From NCBI GenBank assembly GCA_948470475.1, contig OX419337.1, positions 28,249,372 to 28,313,371 of the forward strand: a stretch of DNA of 64,000 nt, given 5' to 3'. Source of the DNA: Galaxea fascicularis. Its lineage: Eukaryota > Cnidaria > Anthozoa > Scleractinia > Euphylliidae. Each line of letters starts with the position of its first letter. Position 1 is the stretch's first letter. Positions 34,487 to 45,971 of this stretch are shown here, in pieces. The position numbers and the translations under genes were made by a program. The notes below the pieces were generated by a model, which ran no database searches, was not told where the DNA came from, and saw only the letters and a program-made list of their open reading frames with translations.

Positions 34487-34630
34487 CTGGCGTGCGTTTC
34501 TCGAATTTTACACTTTCGTATCTCAAAATCATTTTAGAATACCAGCTTTCAGGAATAAGAGGATCGTATTTTTGGGAATAGCTTTTCGGGCCTGGAGCGT
34601 TTTCGGGACCTTCGAGAAACGGGCCCCTGG
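34487..34630. repeat. Deleted copy of the 232 bp inverted-repeat element
   Basis: Starts CTGGCGTGCGTTTCTCGAA and ends TTCGAGAAACGGGCCCC, the ends of the tandem copies at 17221-17678, but is only about 144 bp. Confidence 0.55.
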
Positions 34631-35442
34631 CTGCCGGACATGAGGAATGAAGACCGTGTACTCTATGAGATTGGAGATGCCTCCTGTTGGTACAGCGCAT
34701 ACTATCTGCGCATGTCGGGATTGCCCGAAAACGAAGGTATCTTTGTGTGGTCAGGTGTTAACTTTGTGGAGAAAGCGTTAAGGACGACTTGAATGCCAAA
34801 TAAAAATCGGGTGTGATCAGACATGTTATAGAGATTCATTGCGCTTAAAGTCTGAAAAAAAAAACGTAGTCATACCTTGGTACGTACTTTAAACGTTTTA
34901 AAATTATTGATATTGATTAATACTTTTATCTTCGTGTATTTTCAGATATAGTATCAGTTTTCCATAGCTCTTGCATTGTTTTTCTCTCGTAGCCATCACC
35001 CATCTTTGTCAGGTAGGAGGTACCGTCCCGAAGTGAAAGACGATGCTGGAGTGTTTACCCAGAGTCCAACTCTTTAATCTCCCAGAAACGATTAGTTTAT
35101 AATTTCTCCTTATAATATCAACATATTGTCCAGCAGACGAGTGATAAGAACAAAGTTATCAGCCAGAGGGTGTTATATTGATGTAACCACAAATTCTCTT
35201 AACTAATTTACAGGAAACTGTACTGCAGCCAGAAAGGAGAATTAATAATCAGATCTTGAGAGTTAGAGGGTTGAGAAGAAATCTCTAACTTTACACAAAA
35301 CGTAGTACATGTTTAAGAACATGTAGTTTGATCTCGTTCCAAAGCCTTTTCCCTTGGAAAAGGGACCGAGGGGGCCCTGGGAACGAACTTAAGGTTCTTG
35401 ATCACGCGCGACTTGGCGATTTGAGTAAATGATGTTGCTTAA
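34631..35442. other. Gene-free spacer
   Basis: No gene seen. Around 35333-35391 is a short foldback with CTCGTTCCAAAGCC and CCCTGGGAACGA ends, a family also present at 37088, 42123 and 52863. Confidence 0.4.
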
Positions 35443-36438
35443 CCCACTGACTACCGTGCCGGCCAAAACCGGCCGCAAAAGACTCCCATGCTTCAAAACG
35501 TTGCAACTTTCTCAATCGCGCGAATATTGCCTCAACTGTCAGTTGTTAGCATGAAATGGGATGCCCTTTAAATCTGGATATCCAATAAACGCAAGAAACG
35601 TAGCACTTTTGACCAAATATGACCTTTTCAGTTTGGACAAGAACAAAAATGACCATTTTTAGCGTCAAACAGAAACGACGAAAATGCCCCTTTTTACTGT
35701 TATGTTTCTTAAAGAAATTATCGTCGAAAAACAAAACTTCGACCATCATAGTAAAATTCAATCCTTGTTGTAGCTTAGAAATGACTTTTTTTGTTCATAT
35801 TCTTTTCCTGAGCGTAGAGACAGCCTTTTGTTCCAGTGCAATCCAGTCTTCCTGCTATTTTCAACATCTCGACCGCATTGCATGCTGGGAGATAACGATA
35901 ATTTTTGACAGCACCCGTCCTTTCCCCCAAATCTTTCACATATAAACTCAGCCACTCCGACCTACCGCCAAAAATTCGTGCTTATGAGGATTTTCAGTCC
36001 TTGCAAATTCCAAAATATGCGGCGGTAGGTCGAGAAATTCATCCAAAGTCGAGTCCCAAAGGTACTAAGTGTCTGACGATCCGAATTCCCAGTTCGTGGA
36101 GTAACAAGCCAAATTTGACAACAAAGTACATCACCTTGCTCGCTTCTTTGAGAAAGTGGACTCTTAGCAACCGTCACGCTTAATGATGCTCATCAGGCAG
36201 CCACTAAAGATGAAAAATGGCTGTAAACTTAGCAAAATTCGCAAACAAACCGAACTTGGGCCGTTCTTGAGTTCCACGATAGCTGCGTCACAATGACGTT
36301 TTCAGAAACCTTGAGCCTTCAGTACTTTAGGGCAGCACCACTTTCCGTGGTAGTTTCAAATATAGTCACGAAATGCTATGGATCGTTTTTGCTGGAAAAT
36401 CACTCCGGAAAGCGTAAAAACGTCTGTTAGTCAATGGG
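35443..36438. mobile_element. piggyBac-like non-autonomous element, 996 bp
   Basis: Flanked by TTAA at 35439-35442 and 36439-36442. The left end is CCCACTGACTA and the right end is TAGTCAATGGG, an inverted pair. A strong subterminal hairpin (GCCGGCCAAAACCGGCC) lies just inside the left end, and another inverted pair (CGACCTACCGCC / GGCGGTAGGTCG) lies further in. The internal ORF at 35905-36183 (+) has no recognised domain. Confidence 0.65.
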
Positions 36439-36882
36439 TTAAAGGGCTAACAGTGGATTTTGTTTCTGAAGAAACAACTATTGCTTCATGAAATCTGCTG
36501 ATGGAACCTTTTTTGGCCAAAATTCTCACATCACATCATAACTGCGATGATCGCGTTATTCCCGTACATCGCTTTATTCATAAATCCGCAGTTCAAACAC
36601 ATGATTTCATATGTTCACTTTGACCTATTGCCTTTTAACCCGTTAGTCATTTAATCATATCAGTGTTTGCCTCGATGATTTTCACTCGGGTAAAACTCCC
36701 TTCATTTGAATAATTTAGATTGAAGGAATTTGCTGCAGCTTAAAAGATAAAGGCGTGCCCTGCACTCTTCTTGGAAGCAAAGGACAAATGCGCCACACCT
36801 TTGTCCGACAGCCAAGCTGATGGGGCCTAAGAGAGCGTCTGAGGAAGGGCGAACGCTCGAAACGTCAACTTTTAGAATCCCA

Positions 36883-36920
<38 letters not shown>

Positions 36921-36944
36921 TACCAAATTTTTGTGTACTACTTC

Positions 36945-36980
<36 letters not shown>

Positions 36981-37087
36981 CCCCCTTTATTGATGGGGCC
37001 TAAAGCCTGGTTTTTAGGAGCGACGGAGGCGGAGTCGTAAGAACGCTTACGACTTCATGTAAATCGAAAGATGGAGTGATAAACTCG

Positions 37088-37143
37088 CAACCTTGTTCCC
37101 AGGACCTTTTCCTTCGAAGGGAAAGGTCCTGGGAACTAGGTTG
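37088..37143. repeat. Short hairpin element (CAACCT...TTCCCAGG ends)
   Basis: A 56 bp near-perfect hairpin, CAACCTTGTTCCCAGGACC and its inverse, of the family also seen at 52863-52953. Confidence 0.55.
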
Positions 37144-37420
37144 ATAAGCTCGACGGAATCGGAGTCTAAAGAATTAGCGCGTTTCCATTTCTTTCGATTG
37201 TGCTTATGACTCCGTCGCTTATGATCCAGTGAAAACTATGTTGTCGGAGTCGGGAGCAGAAGCGGAAGAACCAACCAATCAGGCTAGTTTTCAGGTTCTC
37301 CGACTACTGTTTGATGAAAAAAAAACAGCTTGCGATTCCGACAATCTGATTTTCACTCTATCACAAGCGGCAGAGTCAAAGGCAGATTCGGTATGCTGCT
37401 TTTCGACTGCATTGGTTTAG
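37143..37420. repeat. Dispersed repeat copy 2 (GACTCCGTCGCTTATGATCC family)
   Basis: Shares several blocks with 34145-34445, including the CGGAAGAACCAACCAATCA block. Its left edge abuts the hairpin at 37088-37143. Confidence 0.5.
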
Positions 37421-38004
37421 TTTTCATTAGATCTTATCGTCCTGTGCTTCTGATTATGACTCGGGCTCCGTCGTTCAGTTGGTGGAAATCAGTCTTAACA
37501 AGGACGAAACAGCAGTCCCATGGCTGCTCCTCCACGGGTGACATGGATGTGCGCATGCGTAAGGTACTGGCGAGGCTTTCTTCCCGTTGTCGATATTTAT
37601 GGTTATAAAAGAATTAAGCTCAAGGTAGCGAAACGTTAATGAGTTAATACTTGAGGACGAATACCTTTTGCAACCATCTTGGTCAGTTGAACAGTGATTA
37701 AACTGGAATCAGAGTTTTAGCTTAATTGTGTAAGAAGCAATCAACTGGAAACCCCTAGACCTGATCTTTACAGACTGAGGTCGGACAGAGAAAGTCGGGG
37801 ACGATTAAGATGGTGAATCGCGGCGAAGAGAAAGTAAGGGTACATATATATGTTGTGCCGCGTAGCACTATAAACACATACAAGTGATGGAACAGAGAAT
37901 TAACTCTGAAGTGTAAATTGAAGTGCTAATAGAAACCCACAAAAAACACACTGGGCGTTAGCCCGGTATCAGGGAACCACACGAGGCAAAGAAAAAATTC
38001 TTAT

Positions 38005-38077
38005 GACCTCAGTGGGAATCGAACCCACGACCTCCGGATTAGATCTACCGTTGCTCTGCCGACTAAGCTACGAGGTC
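38005..38077 (-). tRNA. tRNA-like gene or repeat, left copy
   Basis: 73 nt with acceptor GACCTCG pairing CGAGGTC, D-arm GCTTAGTCGGCAGAGC, T-arm GTGGGTTCGATTCCCAC, box A TAGCTTAGTCGG and box B GGTTCGATTCC. The anticodon arm CGGTAGATCTAATCCG does not fold into a standard 5 bp stem with 7 nt loop and lacks U33, so I read it as a tRNA-derived repeat able to recruit Pol III rather than a working tRNA. Confidence 0.45.
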
Positions 38078-38175
38078 GGACAGAGAAAGTCGGGGACGAT
38101 TGAGATGGTGAATCGCGGCGAAAAGAAAGTAAGGGTACATATATATTCACCATCTTAATCGGACTTTCTATGTCC

Positions 38176-38248
38176 GACCTCGTAGCTTAGTCGGCAGAGC
38201 AACGGTAGATCTAATCCGGAGGTCGTGGGTTCAATTCCCACCGAGGTC
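38176..38248 (+). tRNA. tRNA-like gene or repeat, right copy
   Basis: Inverted copy of 38005-38077 differing in the T-loop (GGTTCAATTCC). Acceptor and D-arm are intact and the anticodon arm is equally aberrant, so probably a pseudo-tRNA within the palindrome. Confidence 0.45.
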
Positions 38249-38421
38249 ATAAGAATTTTTTCTTTGCCTCGTGTGATTCCCTGATACCCTTTACTAGGGC
38301 TAACGCCCAGTGGGTTTTTCATGGGTTTCTATTAGCACTTCAATTTACACTTCAGAGTTAATTCTCTGTTCCATCACTTGTATGTGTTTATAGTGCTACG
38401 CGGCACAACATATATATTTTT

Positions 38422-40382
38422 GCCAACTGTTTCCTTTTGCGAGTGAAATTTTCTGGTGACGTTTCGCACAGAGAGAGGGTCTTCCGGCCATTCCCGATGT
38501 TAACGTTAATGTGCGGGTAATTTCAAATAGAATTTCATATTGGAATATTAGCCAATTATTTGCGAGTAAACAATATTTCTTTGACGATCGGAAGGAGTGA
38601 TCGAATCAGTGCTTACGCTGATGATTGCTAAAGCCTTTGCAACAACTGACTGAAATTGCGCATTAGCTATTGATCAAAGCTTAGCCCTAAAGAATAGTCA
38701 CGTGATGTGAAAGTGTTTATTTGCGCTAGCAGGACCTCTGTCGATGACGAGAGTTTTTTACTTGCTTTGTCATTGTTGTTTTTTATATTTATCATTGTCT
38801 GTGTTTAAATATAGTAAAGAACTCTTTCTGCGGAGAGGAAACGGTGCGATATGAAAGAAATTTGCTATATTGTGTTGTTTATTATCCGACTTTATTTATT
38901 TACAGAACTCGTTAACTATAGTGTCCATAAAAATCTATTCAAACAAGGTCCTTCTCGTGGGAAGTCACAGAGTCGGTTCCAGTTTCAGTGATCATGTGCA
39001 TTCCACAGACAATTATTGACACGAACCGACACTCTGTTGTTGGTCTTCGTAAAGAAATAATGGCAAGAAAATAATCACTGACTAGAATTATATGGTATGA
39101 GTAAGGGTGGTAAATATTGCTTTTCTCTGGCGTCTTGCCTTGTACATGTATTAGCCAATATCTGACCTCCTCGTTGAGTGGTCTGTCTTCTGATGTTGCA
39201 TAACAACATCAATCCCTGTACCTCGTAAACGGAAAACCAGGCCATTTCCCTTTGAAAGAGATCGTAAGTCTGAGTTTCATACATTATTTACGCTTGTGTG
39301 ATATCTTGCCTGTGTCTTAAGATAAAATCGTAGCAGGCTTTTAGTAAGCCAAACATCCAAAACATTGAAGTGAGGCATTTTTCATTTTATAACCAAAACA
39401 ATATTAAGAATTCAAATTGAAAAGAATGGCCGTGAGAATGGACTCGCTTTCTTAAAAAATGTATGTTAAAATAGAGTTATTTGGCCCACCAAGCAGCAAA
39501 GGTTCCTACGATGGCAAGTAATTTACCACTGAGATGTATTTATAAAGACGTTCAGTGAACTAAGTGATTTTCACACTGAGTCCCAGTTTCCTCACAGTAT
39601 TCACAGGTTGTGTAGGGACTGTGTCGAGATGAGCGCGTAAAACAAAGAAGAAAAGCAAATTATTTGTCGGCTTATGATACAAGTACAAACAAGTTTTGAA
39701 GAGATAATTGTTGAACTTGGAAAAATGTTTTTTCATCTAATACTTGAAAAGAGGGGTTAATCAATAACGGAATGAAATTTTGAGGAGCCCTAATCCTGAT
39801 AGCAATGGTTAATTGAGAAGGAATGAGGTTCTCTTAACGTTTCCTGTCCGTGGATCTGATTTATGCTACCGTATGTATACACACACTAGCAGTCTATCAA
39901 AGCCGCTGTGGAGGGGTTAAACTACTTTCTTCCACTGGACTTAAGCGTTAAGTGACATCGCAAACTCTTCTCTCAAGAAACTGCCCTCCATACAGGAAGA
40001 CGCAAGAGATCTGGGTACGAGATTACTTGGCATCCCCTCAGTGGAATTATATTCCGAAAAACCCATCGAGTTTACACACTTACTGAAATCGTAAACGAGT
40101 TAGCACGGTTAACAAGAGCTCTCGTAGTTGAAAATTTTATATTTTAAGGCGTAAACTTCTGAAGTAAAAACCTTTGTTGCTGTGCCGATTAAAGTATAGC
40201 CAATCAGAGTGCACGAAAGGCGTTACCGTTGTTGGTATTCCATCGAACCCTCCACATCATCTGACAGTGTAGGGCTATGTATTTTCTGGCATTTATAATA
40301 TTTCTCATGATGTACTATGGAATATCTCACTTATCACTAGTATTTTCTTTGCATACACACGAGCCTTTAGGCGAGTACTAGC
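38422..40382. other. Gene-free spacer
   Basis: About 2 kb with no supported gene or clear terminal repeat. Confidence 0.4.
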
Positions 40383-40902
40383 CTGCAAACAGGCTCTCCG
40401 TATGGGTTATTCCGAGATTTGCTTTCTAATGTCGCGCAGTCAAAAGCTAGCGGATTGGGGCGGGTGGGGGAGAGGAGAGCCTGCAATGGTCCTTGTACGA
40501 TTTGGGTATTTACGTTCAGATTCTGAACGTAAATTGCTGATTGGCCAGTTCGACTTGACACATGTCAAATAAGTGAACAGAGGTATTTCAGTAAATTCGA
40601 CATGGCGACCGTGAATGCGGATTGAAGCTATCTCGTCTTTGAATTTAAGATCTTCAAATTAAAGCGAATTGATCTGAAGAAAGAGCAATAGCTGGCAATT
40701 AAGAGAGGATGTACTAACCGTGTTGACTACAAGCATTGGAAAAAGCTTTGTGTTTCAAGTTTTCGCTGTGGTGAAATCGCTGGACTCCTCGAGAACAACA
40801 CTGCAGATCAGATGGAAGAAGATGCGAATTCTCTGAGGATTGAAAGCAGTGGAACTCGAAAGCTCAGACATGTTTGGAAACCTCCCTCAGTTGCCTGATT
40901 TT

Positions 40903-41452
40903 TTACTTGCCTTGGCCGAAGCGGTGTGCCCTCGACCCACGAATGCAGGCGTTCCATAGCGGCAAATACACTTCATTTTTCTTCACAATGAGTTTGTTCG
41001 AGAACGTTGCGAGCTCGTCAACGTCTCTGCATTTCAAAATACATGTAGTGTCAAACTCTTTGTTTACAGTCTTAACTGGTGCGATAAGCGCGCATAGCTT
41101 TGTGTACAATAAAAGCATTTGCGGCTGCTTTCCCCCTCTTAAGTGCCCGATTCTTTATTAGGCAAATTGTAGCTTTATCTTCAGGTGTTCTAATCATCAC
41201 ATCCCCATTTGATGACAAAACTAAGACTTTGACGCTTGCGGTGTTGTCCAGAAGGTCGTCGATATTGAGATGTGCCAGGAGATTCGAATCGGATAATTGT
41301 GCTCCACTCTGACAAGGTGGATCGTTTTCCTTGCCAAGGAAGATTAAAAAACTACATTTTAAAATCCCTCCCTGATACAAGGTTTGAAAACGTTCACAAA
41401 AGACCCCAGAAAGCCTTATTTTGTCCTCAATGAACACTTGCAAATTCTGCAA
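40903..41452 (-). pseudogene. Frameshifted ORF inside the 1.7 kb inverted-repeat element
   Basis: Two overlapping frames look like one broken gene. The first, 41072-41452, contains NIDDLLDNTASVKVLVLSS and PEDKATICLIKN. The second, 40903-41118 in the +1 frame, contains IAPVKTVNKEFDTT and ELATFSNKLIVKKNEVYLPL. Together about 180 residues of ordinary composition. I do not recognise the family. Position inside inverted repeats suggests a transposon-encoded protein or a captured fragment. Confidence 0.35.
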
Positions 41453-41514
41453 AATTCGTCAACCGATTTGACGCTTTGTGGTTTCCTTCCAGTTTTGCGT
41501 CTATGGGTGCTTTC

Positions 41515-41745
41515 GATTGGGAAATCCGGATTTAGATCTTAAAATCCGGATCTTCGGATTTCCAATCGAACACAAAATCCGAAAACGGATTTCGCGACGG
41601 ATTTCGTTAATTGAAATCCATGTGGGGGAAGGATTTCAATTAACGAAATCCGTCGCGAAATCCGTTTTCGGATTTTGTGTTCGATTGGAAATCCGAAGAT
41701 CTGGATTTTAAGATCTAAATCCAGATTTCCCAATCGAAAGCACCC
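41515..41745. mobile_element. Near-perfect 231 bp palindrome (foldback MITE)
   Basis: Arms of about 110 bp begin GGGTGCTTTCGATTGGGAAA and meet at a loop of about 11 nt near 41625. Flanked by TAT at 41512-41514 and 41746-41748. The arms are rich in AAATCCG/CGGATTT words, and each arm itself contains smaller inverted repeats. Inserted within the element at 40383-42078. Confidence 0.8.
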
Positions 41746-42078
41746 TATATGTTTCGTTGGAGTTTCTGGATCCGAGTTCATAACAAAACAACTTACGTGT
41801 AAACAAGCGGATGTGTCGCAGAAAAGTTTTTTGACAGCCGCCTTGACCCAAAAGGTCATTTCCGGTTCGTTCTGATTGGTTCATTTCACTTTGATCATTT
41901 GACAGATCAGTCAAGCGGAAAAAGGGGGCAGAACTCAAATCTTACAAAGACCATTGCAGGCTCTCCCTTCTCTTGCCCACCCCAATCGCCGATCTTTGAC
42001 CGCGTGCCATTTAGAGCAAGTCGACACGACCATCTCTCGGAATACCCAAATTGAGAGCCTGTTTGCAGGCTAGGCGAG

Positions 42079-43643
42079 TACGAGGAAAATGCACGTGACT
42101 CGTGGGATATTCCATGGTATAACAACTTCGTTCCCAGGGCTTTTCCCGGCCATTTTCCTTTCTAGCGAGAATCCCTGGGATCGAGTTTGATGGTGTAACT
42201 GGCACTCCAAAACATTGCATAACTATTAACGGCCGGACGTTTGGCATTTGGCTGCGTTTGATGTCCCTACACGTACTTCTCTCTAGCCCACCCGAATTAT
42301 GAGACAATGAGACTAGTATGTGCAGCATAAACGTCATGGTAACTTGGCGGCCTGTGTCCCTTGATCAGTCCCCAGCGAAACAGTGGTAGGCCTGTGTACA
42401 AGGCCCGCATCAAGGCCAAAGTAACTGGGGGCGAACAAATTAGCCAAGGGAAGCTTAGACATTAGGGAGTTTAAGGTTGCACCATGGCGACGACGACAAC
42501 TTTACAAAGCAAACCATCAACTTTGCACGTTCATCAATCACACTCATTTTGCCTGGTACATTTCTCTGGCATCTCTGCAACACTACGACGTGAAATTTCC
42601 TAATTCCTCTCTCTGTATATGGAGGACATTAACACGCGACGGCGAATTTTTGTTTTTCTTTTAAACTTGGGACCGATCGTTCGACAGTTCGTCACCGTTG
42701 ACAAATTTAGCGAGCTTAAAAGAATTGAATCGCGCTGAAGTGTGAAAGAACGCGAATTCGATGATGTTTCCGCAACCGTCACAGGTGCGGATCCATACCG
42801 GTTTCCACCGTTTTACGGAAACTAGTCAGAATTTTCATTAAAAAAAAGTATTTTAGTGTTTTTTAAGGGCACTTTAGGTAGTGAAAATTGAAAAAAAAAT
42901 TCCCGCGGGAGCATGTCCCCAACCCTCATAACTTGGAAACGTTAACTTGCACAGGCAAGCTGTCAAGCTGTCTGGCTATGCTTTTAATATCAAAATGGTT
43001 TTCAAGATTTTCGAGTCACAACTATATTTGGTAAGTCACGTGACCAGAACAGAAAAAGTCAAACTCAAATGACGTACATACGCACACTACTGGATATCGA
43101 AATGGCGCCAATGGTTAACAATCGCCAAGGTGCAAAACTCGTATCGATTTTTTCAAATTTGCGTTACTGTAAGATTTATGACGTCATAAGTAGGCAAATT
43201 CATACCATTTCGTCATTATCACTGCAGTTATGTACGTTAACAACAATTGCTTACGAAAGTTTGCGGAAAAGATTCGAATATCTTCGATTGGCAAAAAAAA
43301 AATCGGAACTACACATAATTTTCTCCAAGTGTCCTCTATAAAGCGTGGTTGAGGCCTGGGGAAAGTTGCGCATGCGCAATGACAATTTCACATGTTCACC
43401 TTAAAAACACCGAAAAAAAAACAGTGTTTTACAAATACAATCCATAAAACTCCCTTAGCAGCAACGCTTAGTCTGTATTTAAGTTAGTCCCCCCTTACTT
43501 CGTCAAAAAGAACACCTTTATGGGGCATCATTCACTAAAAATTTGGAAAGTTTAAATTGTATATTTCTGGGTATTTCCACAAATCTGGGCCGGTTGGAGC
43601 CTCCCCTGCCGCTCACCCTAATACGGACCTGCTGGGTCGAGTC
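42079..43643. other. Gene-free region with weak repeat ends
   Basis: Holds a CTGGGA-type foldback around 42123-42190 and a possible inverted pair (GTGTTTTTTAAGG near 42858; CCTTAAAAACACC near 43399) that may bound another MITE. No gene supported. Confidence 0.4.
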
Positions 43644-43648
43644 ACTGG

Positions 43649-43858
43649 AGGGGGGAGGAACAGTAAATCTCCCTTCTCCCCACTTTCTGAGCCAATTTCT
43701 CCCTCCTCCCTACTCATCCAGGTCCATCCAGTTCAATTCTCCCTACTCCCAACTTTTCTTTTTCTTCCTCCTCCCTACTTTTCCCCCCTATTTCTCCCTC
43801 CTCCCAACTTTTTTTGGGCCATTTCTCCCTCCTCCCTATTCTGTTTCTCCCCCCTCTT
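43649..43858. mobile_element. Pyrimidine-rich MITE, copy 1
   Basis: 210 bp bounded by AGGGGGGAGGAACAG and CTGTTTCTCCCCCCT, flanked by ACTGG at 43644-43648 and 43859-43863. The interior is CTCCCTCCTCCC-type tract plus GTCCATCCAGTTCAATTCTC. The inverted, closely similar copy is at 63287-63500. Long open frames across it on the plus strand are a by-product of the base bias. Confidence 0.75.
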
Positions 43859-43863
43859 ACTGG

Positions 43864-45061
43864 AAGCGTGATACTTGCTGACCAGGGTTAAGTAGCGTTA
43901 ACCGTCGGCCCTGACTGATAACCAATTTTTTAGTGTCCTACTAGTTCTACTATCATATTTTTTGATAGCACTGGCTGAGTAACCATATAGAAAGAAGATT
44001 CATAGGAGGTCTTAACGAACTGTGCGCAATTTTTTTTGTCAAGTTGATCAGACCACGTCACCTTCAACGCAACCGCCTGGTGTTAAATGAATCTTGCGTA
44101 CATCTCTTACAGTGTAAAATGCCAGACTTTATAATCTTAAAATGCCCATGTGGCCTTCTGACTTTTAGAACGTTGCGGTATTTTCCAAAATATTTTACCA
44201 AGAAGAGAAAAAGAAATAAAGGGGCCATCGTAGTTTTGAACGCAGTTTTAGAAGATGCAAAGAAAGCCTAAAACATTAACCAATAAAATTCCATGGATGT
44301 CACTTGCACAGAGACTGTGTGTAATAGTTTATTTGGTAAATAAGGCCACAACACCCAAAAACAAGTTTATAACAATAATAGTAATAACGATTAATATATA
44401 AAAATGGAGCAACGAACCTGCGAAGTCTTGTAGTCGGAGTATACAGTTTATTGGTGAAAGGCAAAATATCTAAGGCATCCTTGGGATTTATTAAGTCAAA
44501 AGTCAGTAGATCAATACAACAACCCCCCCCCCTTCCCCCCATTCCTCATTAGCATATTTTGGGGGTGCATGAAAAAGGGTTGGATTAATTTTATTTCCCT
44601 AATAGAATCGATAGGTGAACAGGTGGAGTCTGTAAAGTTGGTGGTGTGGTTACACAGGTAAAAATCATGTGATCTGAACTTTTAGCACTTAGACAAAGTG
44701 TACTTTGATCAGTGAACAGGAAGTAGGCAACATTTGTGGTTAATTAATAGTGTGTCATCTGTTGTAATTTGGTTTTAAAGGAAAAGCCAGGAGAGGCAGG
44801 TTGAGGATGGCTTCATTACTTATACACTCCAATTGGGGCGAGAAATTCAGAGGGAAAGAGATGACGGGGTTTTTTTTGTCAAGGTTGGGGGAGGGGGAAC
44901 TTAATTGAAAATTTACAGTAAAAAAGTCATCCCTGCCTTCATAGCAGTGGTCACCATTGCCTCATGCATAGTCATTTTAAGCAATGCAGAAACAGCAATA
45001 AGCTCTCCACAAGTGAAGAGAAAAAGGAAATCATTAAAAAGGAGGCTAGGGCATAAGATGC
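43864..45061. other. Gene-free spacer
   Basis: No gene seen. A C-rich tract lies at 44521-44540. Confidence 0.4.
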
Positions 45062-45456
45062 CAATAGAGTTCTAAAGTGATAATGTCACAAAAATAAAAT
45101 TATGGGATATGATACCATATTCTTATAGAGCATCCTAAAAGACGCCCTCATCCAAAAAATTAGCTCCGAATTGCAATTCCCGGTAGAGATATACGGGATC
45201 AAAGTTTGATGGCATTCCATACAAACCCTTCAAAATTTGTTTCAGTTCCTTCAGTTTAGAGCAGACTCAAAATTAGAGAGATTTATGTGGGGCAGTATCA
45301 AATTTCAATCCTTCATATTTCAGCTGGGAATTACAATTAAGAGCTAAGTTTTGGCAAGGACCCTTTTTTTTAAGGATACTCCATTCGAAAATGGCGCCCA
45401 ATCCCATAATTTCACAAATTTAATTTTTTGTGACGTCACACTTTAGAACTCTATTG
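45062..45456. mobile_element. MITE with CAATAGAGTTCTAAAGTG ends
   Basis: 395 bp unit. The left end CAATAGAGTTCTAAAGTG recurs inverted at the right end (CACTTTAGAACTCTATTG), followed inward by inverted GTCACAAAAA and ATTATGGGAT blocks. Confidence 0.7.
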
Positions 45457-45673
45457 TCATGAACGTTGGTATTACCCTTAAAACCTCAAGTGTGATCAGC
45501 ATCAAATTTCTCCTTGTGATATCAATGTTTATAAAACAGTGTTCACAAGAATTAAGGGTAGCATCATTCAAGGTGAATTTGCTTGATATTTTAACAATTT
45601 CTCCCTACCACCTCTTCAGGAAATGTGTGGAAGCAACAAGTGAGAATTTAAGTCCAGAATATCACAGGGCATA

Positions 45674-45851
45674 CACCTTATTCCAAAATGGCTCCCATTC
45701 TAAGATTATTTTGTTTTTGTTCAAATTAGCCCTTTTGCCTCATTCTCAAGAGCAAAATTCAAAAGAATATTTTACCTTGAATGAGGCAACAAGGGCCAAT
45801 TTGAATAAAAACAAGAGGATATTAGAATGGGAGCCATTTTGGAATAAGGTG
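45674..45851. mobile_element. Palindromic MITE with TA target duplication
   Basis: 178 bp with arms starting CACCTTATTCCAAAATGGCT, inverted at the right, flanked by TA. It makes up part of the 170-codon open frame 45459-45971, which is therefore not a gene. Confidence 0.7.
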
Positions 45852-45971
45852 TATAGTGTTTTGTCAGTTATCCAAACACAGATTTGGCTGCACCTCCTTT
45901 CTTCAACTGTCTTCCCAACCAACATTTGGATATCTGATCAAACACTCTTGCTTGGGTCAAATAATATTTGA

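Larger units (their letters stand above)
37838..38421. repeat. Long palindrome of tRNA-like sequences
   Basis: About 270 bp arms (37838-38108 and 38150-38421) are inverted copies. Each has a tRNA-like core in head-to-head orientation and matching flanks (CATCACTTGTATGTGTTTAT, CTTTGCCTCGTGTG, GCTAACGCCCAGT). A direct repeat of the inner flank (37779-37848 and 38077-38146) implies duplication before or after the inversion. Confidence 0.8.
40383..42078. mobile_element. 1.7 kb inverted-repeat transposon with broken ORFs
   Basis: Ends TAGCCTGCAAACAGGCTCTC (40382) and its inverse (to 42074) continue inward for roughly 150-190 bp. They include an inverted pair around CCATTGCAGGCTCTC and GGGTATT. 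The interior carries decayed coding sequence on the minus strand (40903-41452) and a nested palindrome at 41515-41745. A solo end fragment lies near 19830. Transposon superfamily not recognised. Confidence 0.55.

Noticed and set aside
35905..36183. 92-codon plus-strand frame as a piggyBac transposase fragment
   Set aside because: No DDD-transposase or CRD zinc-finger residues are visible; it is probably a chance frame in a non-autonomous element.
38005..38248. Two functional tRNA genes, possibly Arg(TCT)
   Set aside because: The anticodon arm does not fold with a 7 nt loop and U33 is missing; kept as tRNA-like repeats.
43543..43881. 112- and 104-codon plus-strand frames rich in Ser/Pro/Leu
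   Set aside because: By-product of the CTCCC-rich MITE; stop codons are scarce in any frame of such a tract.
45459..45971. 170-codon open frame on the plus strand
   Set aside because: Part of it is the palindromic MITE at 45674-45851, its left edge abuts another MITE, and no domain is recognisable.
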